64,000 bases of DNA from Micavibrio sp. UBA5572 (GTDB lineage Bacteria > Pseudomonadota > Alphaproteobacteria > Micavibrionales > Micavibrionaceae): the NCBI GenBank assembly GCA_002425415.1, contig DIMG01000033.1:1-64000 (forward strand). Reading direction: 5' to 3'. The stretch's first letter is position 1; each line of letters starts with the position of its first letter. The notes under the pieces are model-generated. The model was not told where the DNA came from. It did no database searches and saw nothing but the letters and a program-made list of their open reading frames with translations. The translations under genes and the position numbers were made by a program. Shown here one piece after another: positions 18,531-26,847 of the stretch.

Positions 18531-18700
18531 AACACGCTCCTGTTTCGTGGAGGGAATATACTCATATTAATTTATTATGTCAACTGTTTTTAACAAATAA
18601 ATCTCTCCCGTTTCCCCTGCCGGATGTTACCATATTAACGTAGCCTTAATTTGATTTATGTATAATCTGATGGAATTCAACTTTTTTGTGATGACAGAGA

Positions 18701-19384
18701 ATGATAGAACCAGATCCAGCCATACAAAGACAGCAAGCCGCGCTCGTACTATCGGGGCATCTGCCAAGGGACACCCAAATGAATGGGATCGCTGACAAAG
18801 CCTTTAAAGAAGCAGGAAAAAAATTTGCTCATGAAAATAATGAAAAGTCGAACGGATACAAATACGTAGACCCGAACGACCCCAAGGCAATTAGTAATGC
18901 GCTGGATGCAAAAATGCGCGACCCGTCTTTCCGGGACATGAATATTGCCGTGCTCAGAGCCGATAAAAACCTTACGACAGCAGAGGTCACCGGAGTCCAA
19001 TGGCTTTTGAAAGAGGCCGGTGATAACCTTCCGAACTCTACCAAACCAAACGGCTTAATGGACGGAAAAATGGGAGCCGAAACCCAAAATGGCATAAATA
19101 AAAACAGTACCAGAGTAAACCCTGATGAAGTTGCAGCGGCAACAAAAAAATACTTCGCCACAGACGCGGAAAAAGCCCAAATAATCGTAGACCAAATGGA
19201 TGATACATTGGGAAGGCTTCCAAGCTATGCAAAAAACAGTGGTAAATTGGAACAAGCATTCGGACGGGTTGCAACGGGTGCTGCTTTGGAAAAATATGTT
19301 GCCCCCGAAGCACCAAACCAAGCTCCCGCTACGCCTCGCTACGCCACAACAACGCCTTCTGCTCCAATAATATACGGCGCGTAG
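18701..19384 (+). CDS. Unknown protein with peptidoglycan-binding-like segment
   Basis: The 227-residue protein has no signal peptide or membrane helix. Residues about 93-135 ('VTGVQWLLKEAGDNLP' then 'GLMDGKMGAETQNGI') resemble the PG_binding_1 repeat, in which a helix is followed by 'DG.fG..T'. The C-terminus is a Pro/Thr/Ala-rich tail that looks disordered. Without an export signal, a peptidoglycan-binding domain would need another route out of the cell, or the resemblance may be coincidental. The predicted ribosome site is weak. Flanking genes are small and unrelated. Confidence 0.6.
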   Translation: MIEPDPAIQRQQAALVLSGHLPRDTQMNGIADKAFKEAGKKFAHENNEKSNGYKYVDPNDPKAISNALDAKMRDPSFRDMNIAVLRADKNLTTAEVTGVQWLLKEAGDNLPNSTKPNGLMDGKMGAETQNGINKNSTRVNPDEVAAATKKYFATDAEKAQIIVDQMDDTLGRLPSYAKNSGKLEQAFGRVATGAALEKYVAPEAPNQAPATPRYATTTPSAPIIYGA

Positions 19385-19474
19385 ACCTTAGTTCCCTACG
19401 ATAAAACACATACTATTTCCCCCAATAAGGTGTATATTGATCGTGTTATAATAACCTTACAAAGGAATGGCATC

Positions 19475-19570
19475 ATGGCAAAATCACAAGACGCTAAAAA
19501 AGACACAAAAAAGAAACCTCTCAAAAGCGCCAAAGAAAAAAAACAGGAAAAACAAAGCAAAAAGACTTAA
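19475..19570 (+). CDS. 31-residue lysine-rich protein
   Basis: A 31-codon frame begins with ATG at 19475, is preceded by AAGGAA 8 bases upstream, and ends in TAA at 19568. Nearly half of the residues are Lys ('KKDTKKKPLKSAKEKK'), with no hydrophobic core, so the product is basic and disordered and may bind nucleic acid. It is followed directly by a strong intrinsic terminator. A good ribosome site plus its own terminator support a real, separately expressed gene. Function unknown. Confidence 0.6.
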   Translation: MAKSQDAKKDTKKKPLKSAKEKKQEKQSKKT

Positions 19571-19582
19571 CTAAAAAATTCA

Positions 19583-19609
19583 GGCTCCGGCGAAAGCTGG
19601 AGCCTTTTT
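19583..19609 (+). terminator. Intrinsic terminator after the lysine-rich small gene
   Basis: GGCTCC (19583-19588) pairs with GGAGCC (19599-19604), with further GC/GC pairs around a GAAA loop, followed by TTTTT at 19605-19609. Confidence 0.85.
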
Positions 19610-19630
19610 AAAAGACTAAAGAATTCAACA

Positions 19631-20893
19631 ATGCCTCTTTCATTTTCCATCCTGAAAATTCCCAATTTCAGATTACTGGTCATGGCGCGAATGTTTTGCC
19701 AAATGGCCTTACAGGCTATGGCCGTCATTGTCGGGTGGCAAATTTATTCCCTTACAAAATCGGAATTTCTTTTGGGACTCATCGGATTAACCGAAGCTCT
19801 TCCGGCAATATTAGCCGCATTTTTTTCCGGCTATCTGGTTGATATTTCGACACCCCAACGCGTTTATAAATACTGTGTTAGTGCCCTGACGCTTAATCTT
19901 GCGGGTCTTTTAATTCTGGGAGGTGATTTTATAGACCTGTCTCATCACGCTCTCATCATTTGCCTTTTTGTTGGTGTCTTTATTTCCGGTATAGCCCGCA
20001 GCTTCATGCTACCCGCCTATTTTTCGATCACGCCCCAAATTATTGAACGTAAAGATTACGCCGCTGCCAGCGCATGGAGTAATACAGCCGTCCAAATCGC
20101 CGTCATGACAGGCCCCGTTTTGGCCGGATTACTATATGGTTCTATGGGACAACGCGCTGCATGGATTTTACCTGTCACGTTTATGGCTCTAGGATTTTCA
20201 TGTGTCATAAGCATCAACAATATCCGCCAATACGCAAAAATAGAAATAAAACAAACTGCCTTCAAAAATATTGTTGAGGGCTGGAAATTCATTATCACAC
20301 ACAGAATATTGTTAACGGTATTGGCTGTTGATATGTTTGCCGTTTTATTCGGCGGCGCAGTTGCAATGCTTCCCGCCTTTGCCAGTAAAATCCTTCATGT
20401 TGGCCCCGAAGGACTAGGACTTCTTAGAACAGCCCCCGCCTTTGGAGCCATTCTCGCCGCCATCTTTTTTGCCATACGCCCCATGAAAACCTTTCCATTA
20501 ACCCGAATGCTGTGGACAGTTGCCGCCTTTGGAGTTTGCATGATAGGTTTTGGACTCAGCACATCCTTTGCTCTTTCGATGTTATTTTTGGCAGCAAGCG
20601 GATTATTCGATACAATCAATGTCGTGATAAGAACCACACTCAAACAAATTCTGACACCGGATGCCATGCGTGGACGTGTTTCATCTATCAGCACGATGTT
20701 TGTAATATCATCCAATGAAATCGGCGCATTTGAATCCGGCACAGCCGCCCGATTGATGGGACTCGTTCCCTCTGTGATTTTTGGAGGCATTATGACATTG
20801 TGCGTTGCGGCGGCAACCTATGCACTAACTCCCAAATTGCGTAAAATCACATTTGATGAGAATACGCAAATAGACCAAAAACCGCCCCCCTGA
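19631..20893 (+). CDS. MFS transporter, EntS-like exporter family
   Basis: The 420-residue protein has about 12 membrane helices. The motif between helices 2 and 3, 'GYLVDISTPQRVYKY', is a variant of the MFS 'G.laDr.grr' loop. The pattern resembles the MFS_3 group (EntS and macrolide-efflux-like proteins), which export small molecules. The substrate cannot be told from sequence, and no siderophore genes are nearby. The start ATG is 21 bases after the terminator, so it has its own promoter or reads through. Confidence 0.82.
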   Translation: MPLSFSILKIPNFRLLVMARMFCQMALQAMAVIVGWQIYSLTKSEFLLGLIGLTEALPAILAAFFSGYLVDISTPQRVYKYCVSALTLNLAGLLILGGDFIDLSHHALIICLFVGVFISGIARSFMLPAYFSITPQIIERKDYAAASAWSNTAVQIAVMTGPVLAGLLYGSMGQRAAWILPVTFMALGFSCVISINNIRQYAKIEIKQTAFKNIVEGWKFIITHRILLTVLAVDMFAVLFGGAVAMLPAFASKILHVGPEGLGLLRTAPAFGAILAAIFFAIRPMKTFPLTRMLWTVAAFGVCMIGFGLSTSFALSMLFLAASGLFDTINVVIRTTLKQILTPDAMRGRVSSISTMFVISSNEIGAFESGTAARLMGLVPSVIFGGIMTLCVAAATYALTPKLRKITFDENTQIDQKPPP

Positions 20894-20934
20894 TTCCCCT
20901 TCCTACAAGAGTAAAACAGCCCTATATTGATAAT

Positions 20935-21654
20935 ATGGACAACCTGAAACGCAAAGACCTTCAAGATATTATCACCGTAACCGAACACGCCGAAGTGATC
21001 GCGGAAGATGTCAATCTTGATCTTGAATCAAGAGAAGCCGCTTTACGCACATTTGTCACTCAAAACGCCCAAGACATCATTAGTCTACTTTATGAATTGC
21101 AAGATTGGAGAAATCAATCGGCCACTGGCGAAGGAAACCACCTGCTTGATAAACATGCCCGCATCATTGTCGAAGGTTTTTCAGATGATAACGCGGCAGA
21201 TGCACTTTCCGATGCTCTCAATAAAACCTCCCATTATTTTTCCGAACAATTGGATGTCAGTATTACCCTTCAACAATTAACCGAATTAAAAAATGGTGGC
21301 CACCGCGCAGTGCTGGAACTCCACATCACCCCGATCCATTTGAAAGACCGAGCGCATGTTCATTCGCTGGATATAGAAAACAAGAAATTCAGAAAACGGG
21401 AATTTAGAAACAATTTAAAAAAAGAAGAAGCCGAAGCCAGACACTTGGTCTTTGACCATTTCGTTGCGCGAAAAGGCGCGTACGCAGATGCCATTCCTGA
21501 CTATTATCTTATCAATCTGGGTGATGTTCACTTGATGAATTACATGATTGAAAAAGCATTTTTCAAAGCGGGACAACCACCATCCCCTCTTCCCAATCAT
21601 CTCATGGTAAGAGCCATCAAGAACGGGAATGAACCAGAACCTAGCCCTTCTTGA
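20935..21654 (+). CDS. Cytoplasmic protein of unknown function
   Basis: This 239-residue protein is acidic, helical and without signal peptide or membrane segments. A beta-rich centre ('DVSITLQQLTELKNGGHRAVLELHIT' region, about 100-125) is followed by a basic stretch ('KKFRKREFRNNLKKEE') and a C-terminal part with 'VFDHFVARKGAYADAIPDYY'. I recognise no family. The central strands and the following helix could be a small alpha/beta domain. It starts 41 bases after the MFS gene on the same strand and may be cotranscribed with it. Confidence 0.65.
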   Translation: MDNLKRKDLQDIITVTEHAEVIAEDVNLDLESREAALRTFVTQNAQDIISLLYELQDWRNQSATGEGNHLLDKHARIIVEGFSDDNAADALSDALNKTSHYFSEQLDVSITLQQLTELKNGGHRAVLELHITPIHLKDRAHVHSLDIENKKFRKREFRNNLKKEEAEARHLVFDHFVARKGAYADAIPDYYLINLGDVHLMNYMIEKAFFKAGQPPSPLPNHLMVRAIKNGNEPEPSPS

Positions 21655-21844
21655 TAACGGCATCAATCGCTTTGGCGACAAAATAGCTGACAGGAACAGA
21701 TACCGTCACTCCGATTGCGGCCGCAACAGGAATCCATTTAAACCCTTCATTCATCAAAGATGGGGTCGCCATAACGGCCACAGCGAGAATGCCCGCCAAA
21801 GTTGGTGCTGCCACAACAAATATAATCGCTGAAATCTTGAACAT
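21641..21844 (-). CDS. Small two-helix membrane protein
   Basis: From the ATG at 21844, supported by GGGAGA 6 bases upstream, this is a 67-residue protein with two membrane helices (about 4-25 and 36-57), a short polar loop and a basic end. Short proteins of this layout are common in alphaproteobacteria, sometimes misnamed in databases; their function is unknown. It lies just downstream of amtB on the same strand and may be on its transcript. Its 3' end overlaps the convergent unknown gene by 14 bases. Confidence 0.65.
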   Translation of the reverse strand: MFKISAIIFVVAAPTLAGILAVAVMATPSLMNEGFKWIPVAAAIGVTVSVPVSYFVAKAIDAVIKKG

Positions 21845-21940
21845 AACAAATCTCCCGTATAACCCACCATTCAAGGATGGCGATGAAATACCAGATATTC
21901 AATGCGCATGATGTCGCAACCATAAGCGTCTCATAAGAGA

Positions 21941-23173
21941 TCACCTTAATACAAACGCCCGCTCACCATGCTGGGTCTCATCCAATCCTGTTTTTTCATC
22001 AGATTCGCTCACACGAACTTTCATGAAAAAAGAAACAACTTTAAAAACAATAAATGTCATAACCATAGTATAAACAATGACAGCCATCGACCCAATCACA
22101 TTGGCAATAAACAAATGACTTTCTCCATAAAACAAACCATTAGCTCCGGCTGGGTTAATTTCAGTCGTAGCAAAAACAGCCGTCAAAACAGCTCCCATTG
22201 TTCCACCGACACCATGACACGCAAAAACATCAACCGTATCATCGGTACGAAGTTTTTCTTTAACCAATCGAGTGGCGTAATTACAAACCACAGCAGTAAT
22301 CAACCCGATCAACATAGCAGATTGCAAAGTTACAAAACCAGCAGCAGGAGTAATCGCAACCAACCCCGCAACAGCCCCGACAGAAGAACCGATAGCAGTC
22401 GGTCTCCCGTGGACTGTCCAGTCACAAATCATCCATGCCGACATCGCAGCCGCAGCCGCAAGAATTGTCGTCGCAGCAGCATGAGCCGCCAAACCATCCG
22501 CAGCCAAAGCCGATCCGGCATTAAAACCAATCCAGCCGAACCACAATAATGTCCCGCCAAGCAAAACCATCAACGCGGAAAAACTATTATGCTCGTCAGG
22601 GCGGAAATTTCTTCTGTTCCCCAGTATCACAGCCGCCACCAAAGCCGCATAACCGGATGTCATATGAACAACCATACCGCCAGCAAAATCCAGGCCACCC
22701 ATTCCAGCGATCCATCCACCAGGCCCCCAAACCCAGTGGGCAACAGGAACATAAACCAATAAAGACCACACAGCCATAATGACCAACCAAGCCTTGAAAC
22801 GAACCCTTTCGGCGACGGCTCCGGTAATCAGCGCAGGCGTAATAATAGCAAAAGTACATTGGAACAACATAAAAAGAACATGAGGAATGGTTGTTCCGTA
22901 AGTATCATTCGGTTTCATCCCGACACCATTCAACATGAAATAATCGAGATTCCCGATCAAACCACCTTCATCGCCGGAAAAAACTAAAGAATACCCACAG
23001 ACCGCCCAAAGCAAAGTCACAAACCCCATCGCAGCAAAACTCTGTAATTTGGTAGAAACAACGCTTCTCAGGGGAACCATCCCACCATAGAAAAAGGCAA
23101 CGCCCGGTGTCATCAACAAAACCAAAGCTGTCGCAACCAGCATCCAAGCAATATCCGCAGCAACCACGCTCAA
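21941..23173 (-). CDS. amtB: Ammonium transporter
   Basis: The 410-residue Amt/Rh family channel has about 11 membrane helices. Family landmarks are 'MTPGVAFFYGGMV' near the N-terminus, 'LFQCTFAIITPALITGA', 'DFAGGMVVHMTSG' (first pore His) and 'FACHGVGGTMGAV' (second pore His). It conducts ammonium across the inner membrane. In most proteobacteria it is paired with the PII gene glnK, but no PII-like gene lies on either side here. There is no N-terminal signal peptide; the first helix begins after about 8 residues. Confidence 0.94.
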   Translation of the reverse strand: MSVVAADIAWMLVATALVLLMTPGVAFFYGGMVPLRSVVSTKLQSFAAMGFVTLLWAVCGYSLVFSGDEGGLIGNLDYFMLNGVGMKPNDTYGTTIPHVLFMLFQCTFAIITPALITGAVAERVRFKAWLVIMAVWSLLVYVPVAHWVWGPGGWIAGMGGLDFAGGMVVHMTSGYAALVAAVILGNRRNFRPDEHNSFSALMVLLGGTLLWFGWIGFNAGSALAADGLAAHAAATTILAAAAAMSAWMICDWTVHGRPTAIGSSVGAVAGLVAITPAAGFVTLQSAMLIGLITAVVCNYATRLVKEKLRTDDTVDVFACHGVGGTMGAVLTAVFATTEINPAGANGLFYGESHLFIANVIGSMAVIVYTMVMTFIVFKVVSFFMKVRVSESDEKTGLDETQHGERAFVLR

Positions 23174-23418
23174 TAACTCCCTTAAAACTATACTTTTAAA
23201 ACTGTATTTAATGATTACAGCTAGAAAATTATCAAAGCCATGCGCTTATTGCAACTCTTTTATGCCAATTATGGGTGGGTAATAATGAATTATGCGGATC
23301 TGGGCATCACGGTTGTAGAGTCACAGCAAATAATTTGGTGACAAGAAACTAGCGATAACGCATAAAGAAACTACGCTAAGAGCGCAGTGACAATGCAACA
23401 AAGTGATTTGGAAAGAAA

Positions 23419-24024
23419 TCAAGGCTTGATAAGAATAGGTGTGCCGACATCCACTAAAGAATAAATGTCTTCTATATCTTTGTTGCGCAAAGCCAGACAG
23501 CCATCTGTCCAGTTTTTATCAGATCTTTGAAAAAATCCGGACACCCCGCCACGATCTCCATGAATGCCGACTTGGCCACCCGGGGAAATTCCGAATCTTT
23601 TAGCAACCAGAATATCCTTATCGCTGGGATAGGAAATTCCCAGAAATTTTTGGAAATTCTGACTGACATGTTTGTCATTAATATAATACTGACCTTCGGG
23701 AGTCCGCTCGTCCCCTTCATAAACTTTTGGACCAACCGGATTAGCCCCCATCGCCATAACAGAATATGTTTTCAAAACCCGCCCATCTTTCCACAAAGAC
23801 AAAAGCCAGTCTTTCTTTTGAACGACAATATAATCGACTTTTCTGTTCTCTTTTTGCTCATCAATAGGCGACGGAGGCACGTGCAAAGACACAGCCTGAT
23901 CCGTATTCGTTTTCAGATTGGATTTAAGAGAAGACCCCGCAACCTCGCAAGCAGACAAAGCGACAAGCAATAATCCACAAAACATAAAAATAAAGAGGTT
24001 TGAAATGCGAAGTTTTGAATGCAT
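23419..24024 (-). CDS. L,D-transpeptidase (YkuD family) lipoprotein
   Basis: The 201-residue protein has a lipoprotein signal ending in 'LVALSAC', lipidation at Cys26. The YkuD domain covers about 60-200. The catalytic pair is His155 in 'QVGIHGDRGG' and Cys176 in 'TDGCLALRN'. Such enzymes make 3-3 crosslinks in peptidoglycan or attach proteins to it. ATG 24024 is chosen; a TTG two codons upstream is the alternative. It lies 15 bases downstream of the receiver gene and may be part of the same operon. Confidence 0.88.
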   Translation of the reverse strand: MHSKLRISNLFIFMFCGLLLVALSACEVAGSSLKSNLKTNTDQAVSLHVPPSPIDEQKENRKVDYIVVQKKDWLLSLWKDGRVLKTYSVMAMGANPVGPKVYEGDERTPEGQYYINDKHVSQNFQKFLGISYPSDKDILVAKRFGISPGGQVGIHGDRGGVSGFFQRSDKNWTDGCLALRNKDIEDIYSLVDVGTPILIKP

Positions 24025-24038
24025 ACCCAAACAAACAA

Positions 24039-24413
24039 CTACACAAAAGCCTTAACAATAGTCTCGGCCAGCTTATCCAGATTGACCGGTTTCTCAAGAT
24101 AGGCTGTGGGGTTAAGATGATCCACAGAATGCTTATCTCTCGGATCGGTTAACGCCGTTAAAAAGATAATCGGCAGAGTTTTATACTGGGGATATGCTCC
24201 ACGAATACGCTCCAACATCTGATAACCGGACATAACAGGCATTGCACGATCACAAACAACAATGTCAGGCTCCATAACTTGAAGCTTTTCAAGACCTTCT
24301 TGACCGTTACGAGCCAACTCGACTTCATAACCACGACTCGTTAGATCTGCATAAAGAATGCTACACAGCTCACGCTCATCTTCAACAACTAGGATTTTTC
24401 TTACTTTTGCCAT
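24039..24413 (-). CDS. Single-domain response regulator (receiver only)
   Basis: The 124-residue CheY-like protein has the acidic pair near residues 11-12, phospho-acceptor Asp55 in 'IVVCDRAMPV', the Thr in 'IIFLTALTD' and the Lys in 'YLEKPV'. It has no output domain, so it acts by protein contact or in a phosphorelay. The start at 24413 is supported by GGAG 8 bases upstream. The kinase gene ends 30 bases upstream on the same strand, so the two form a likely two-component pair. Confidence 0.9.
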   Translation of the reverse strand: MAKVRKILVVEDERELCSILYADLTSRGYEVELARNGQEGLEKLQVMEPDIVVCDRAMPVMSGYQMLERIRGAYPQYKTLPIIFLTALTDPRDKHSVDHLNPTAYLEKPVNLDKLAETIVKAFV

Positions 24414-24443
24414 TTGGCATCTCCGACTCATATTTTCCTAAGT

Positions 24444-26015
24444 CTACAGATTTACAACATCCACCTCAAGAGAGAAGTCTTGAGGAAAAGTCATGGTAAA
24501 AGTCGTCCCCTGTCCCATCTCGCTTTCCACATCGATTCGGCCTTTATGTAGATGAACCAATTCTTGAACCAGACACAATCCGACACCAGATCCTGGAATA
24601 CCGCTGGATGTCGATGCGCGGTAGAACCTTTGGAAGACATCCCGAATTTCTTCTTTAGGAATCCCGACCCCATTATCAGTGACACTGATAATCAACGAAT
24701 AAGGCGTACAGCTCAACTTCAAATGAATTTTCCCTTTTTCCGAATCGGTAAATTTCACAGCATTGGACAATAAATTGGTCAAAATAATAGTCAGAAACTT
24801 CTTGTCCATGGAAACATCGGAAGACGTAAGATGGACTTCCTTGGTAATTTTATGCCCCCGCGCCAGATTGGCTTGCTCCTCGCATAACTGATCGACCAGT
24901 TCCAGAATATCAAAACTCTCGATATTCAAGTCCAGCTTTCCGGTTTTAAGCAAATTGGAAGACAAAACTGCCTCCATCATATTGACAGTGCGGGAAACAG
25001 CCGAACGGATTGTCCTTAATCGGATTTTCATTTCATCTTCAGCCATACACTTGCCGAGACGTTCTATAATTTGAGCATTCCCGTCAACAATCGCCAAAGG
25101 CGTTCTGAACTCATGGCTCACCATACTGATAAATTGTTTTTGAAGCATACTGGCTTCCTGTTCGGCAACCAGAGCCTTTTCAAGTTGGGCTTGCTGATAA
25201 GCCAAGGCTTGCTCCTGATTCTTATAGGTCGTGATATTGGTGGTCGAAACAATCGTCCCTTGCCCACGCGGCAACTCTACAGCTGTCATCCTCAAATGAG
25301 TCCCATTATCCAGTCGAAATTCGAATTGTCCCTCCAGACTACTCCAAAAATTCAGCGCCGCCTGATAACGGGGGTCATGCTGACCGACCCCCATTTCACC
25401 GGCAATGGCCTCAAAAACCTTTTGAACAGCCACACCACGAGTAAACTGCTCCCTACTTTGGGGATAAAGCTTGATATAATGCGGACTAACATAAAAAATA
25501 CGCTTTTGCTGGTCAAAAACAATAAAAGCATCGGCAGAAACCGACAAAAAGCCTAAAAAAGCGTAATATTCATCCTCTTGAAGCCTTGCATTGAGCCTCA
25601 TAATGCCCTTTTTGAGCTTATGATGAAAAATACTCGCGAATTCCTGAACATTTAATATCTCAAGGTTATATATAGCGTCATATTTGGAAGAAAGAATATG
25701 GAGCCGCTTGCGAATGTCCGGTTCTTTGGTAATGGCCACAACATCGGCCACAACACCGGAAATCTCGCTTAATTTCTCGGCAATTTCCAAATTTTCATCA
25801 GAGGCCTCATCCACTATCACGAAGACCAGCGCACTATCGTAAGCCTCTGCAAACAATTCTTCTTGGGTCTGTGGGGTAGAGACCACAACATCAAACCCGG
25901 GAATAAGCTCCCAAATGATTCTGGTTAAATCAAACTTCCCGTGATCTCCGTAAATAGAGATAACAGGTGAAACCTTTTTCCGTAAGTCCACGGTTGATAG
26001 AAATGCTTTTGACAC
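24444..26015 (-). CDS. Sensor histidine kinase with receiver-like N-terminus and PAS domain
   Basis: From the GTG at 26015 (GGAG 9 bases upstream) the protein has 523 residues and no membrane helix, so it is cytoplasmic. Residues about 15-125 form an alpha/beta domain that looks like a receiver without clear phosphorylation residues. A PAS domain (about 150-265) is followed by HisKA with His301 in 'VSHEFRTP' and by HATPase_c with 'NAVKF' and 'GVGIPKEE' boxes. It probably phosphorylates the receiver encoded just downstream. The signal is unknown. Confidence 0.88.
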   Translation of the reverse strand: MSKAFLSTVDLRKKVSPVISIYGDHGKFDLTRIIWELIPGFDVVVSTPQTQEELFAEAYDSALVFVIVDEASDENLEIAEKLSEISGVVADVVAITKEPDIRKRLHILSSKYDAIYNLEILNVQEFASIFHHKLKKGIMRLNARLQEDEYYAFLGFLSVSADAFIVFDQQKRIFYVSPHYIKLYPQSREQFTRGVAVQKVFEAIAGEMGVGQHDPRYQAALNFWSSLEGQFEFRLDNGTHLRMTAVELPRGQGTIVSTTNITTYKNQEQALAYQQAQLEKALVAEQEASMLQKQFISMVSHEFRTPLAIVDGNAQIIERLGKCMAEDEMKIRLRTIRSAVSRTVNMMEAVLSSNLLKTGKLDLNIESFDILELVDQLCEEQANLARGHKITKEVHLTSSDVSMDKKFLTIILTNLLSNAVKFTDSEKGKIHLKLSCTPYSLIISVTDNGVGIPKEEIRDVFQRFYRASTSSGIPGSGVGLCLVQELVHLHKGRIDVESEMGQGTTFTMTFPQDFSLEVDVVNL

Positions 26016-26108
26016 GATACAATACTCCAACCAACAGTTTCTTGACATTGGGTAAATAAATCGTTTATAAGCGCGAAACTAACTTAAAATATAACCAACA
26101 TAAAAAGA

Positions 26109-26123
26109 CCCCTCCAGAAGGGG
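26109..26123 (+). promoter_or_regulatory. Short GC hairpin in the rplU leader
   Basis: CCCCT (26109-26113) and AGGGG (26119-26123) can form a 5-bp hairpin 28 bases before the rplU start. Ribosomal protein leaders often carry such structures for feedback control, but this one is too short to assign. Confidence 0.25.
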
Positions 26124-26150
26124 AATTGACGAAAGAAGCAAAGGTAAACC

Positions 26151-26465
26151 ATGTTTGCAGTAATCCGCACAGGTGGAAAGCAGTACAAAGTACAGCAAGA
26201 CACATTCTTGAAAGTCGAAAAACTTGACGCTGAAGTTGGCTCAAAAATCGACATTACAGACATTTTGATGATCTCTGACGGAGACAAAACCACAGTGGGC
26301 GCCCCTATCATAGAAGGTGCAAAAGTTGTGGCTGAAGTTTTAGAGCAAGGTCGTGGCGAAAAAGTCATTATCTTCAAAAAACGCCGTCGTCAGAACTACC
26401 GTCGTAAAAACGGTCACCGTCAAGACCTGACAACAATCAAAATAACAGAAATCAAGGCTGCCTAG
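26151..26465 (+). CDS. rplU: 50S ribosomal protein L21
   Basis: The 104-residue protein begins with the highly conserved 'MFAVIRTGGKQYKV' and contains 'VGAPIIEGAKVVAEV' and the rRNA-binding 'KRRRQNYRRKNGHRQ'. It binds 23S rRNA domain I together with L20. It is followed 38 bases later by rpmA and then obgE, the near-universal order. Confidence 0.98.
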   Translation: MFAVIRTGGKQYKVQQDTFLKVEKLDAEVGSKIDITDILMISDGDKTTVGAPIIEGAKVVAEVLEQGRGEKVIIFKKRRRQNYRRKNGHRQDLTTIKITEIKAA

Positions 26466-26503
26466 TTCAGGCTGGCGCGTAAGCAAACGAAAGGAATTGA
26501 ATT

Positions 26504-26785
26504 ATGGCACACAAGAAAGCAGGCGGTAGCTCTAGAAACGGTCGCGACACAGCAGGCCGACGTCTTGGAGTAAAATGTTTTGGCGGAGAAAAAGTTATTC
26601 CCGGAAACATCATCATCCGTCAACGCGGAACGAAATTTAAACAAGGTAAAAATGTTGGTATCGGTAAAGATCATACACTTTTCGCATTGGTTGACGGACA
26701 AGTTCTGTTTACCCGCGACAGCAATGATCGCCCGATTGTACACGTTGTACCGAGCAATGATGCTCAACCACAAGCGGCGGAATAA
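26504..26785 (+). CDS. rpmA: 50S ribosomal protein L27
   Basis: The 93-residue protein starts 'MAHKKAGGSSRNGRD', the N-terminal arm that reaches the peptidyl transferase centre, and continues with 'RLGVKCFGGE' and 'GNIIIRQRGTKF'. There is no N-terminal prosequence of the kind cleaved in Firmicutes. It lies between rplU and obgE. Confidence 0.98.
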   Translation: MAHKKAGGSSRNGRDTAGRRLGVKCFGGEKVIPGNIIIRQRGTKFKQGKNVGIGKDHTLFALVDGQVLFTRDSNDRPIVHVVPSNDAQPQAAE

Positions 26786-26805
26786 GTCCTGCACTTAAAG
26801 GATCT

Positions 26806-26832
26806 AAAGCCCGCCCAATGGCGGGCTTTTGT
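26806..26832 (+). terminator. Intrinsic terminator between rpmA and obgE
   Basis: AAAGCCCGCC (26806-26815) pairs perfectly with GGCGGGCTTT (26820-26829) around a CAAT loop, followed by a short T-rich stretch. It probably reduces, rather than abolishes, read-through into obgE, since no obvious promoter fits in the 16 bases that follow. Confidence 0.8.
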
Positions 26833-26847
26833 TTAGGAAAAACAAAA

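Noticed and set aside
21747..21944. 65-codon minus-strand frame starting with GTG that overlaps the amtB stop
   Set aside because: The start is coupled (GTGA) and the first 35 residues are hydrophobic, but the rest overlaps the better supported 67-residue gene in another frame and is Cys/Gly-rich nonsense-like.
23237..23262. Sigma54-like element upstream of amtB (TTGGCA ... TTGCAA on the minus strand)
   Set aside because: The two GG and GC dinucleotides are separated by 12 bases, whereas sigma54 promoters need 10. The match is probably chance.
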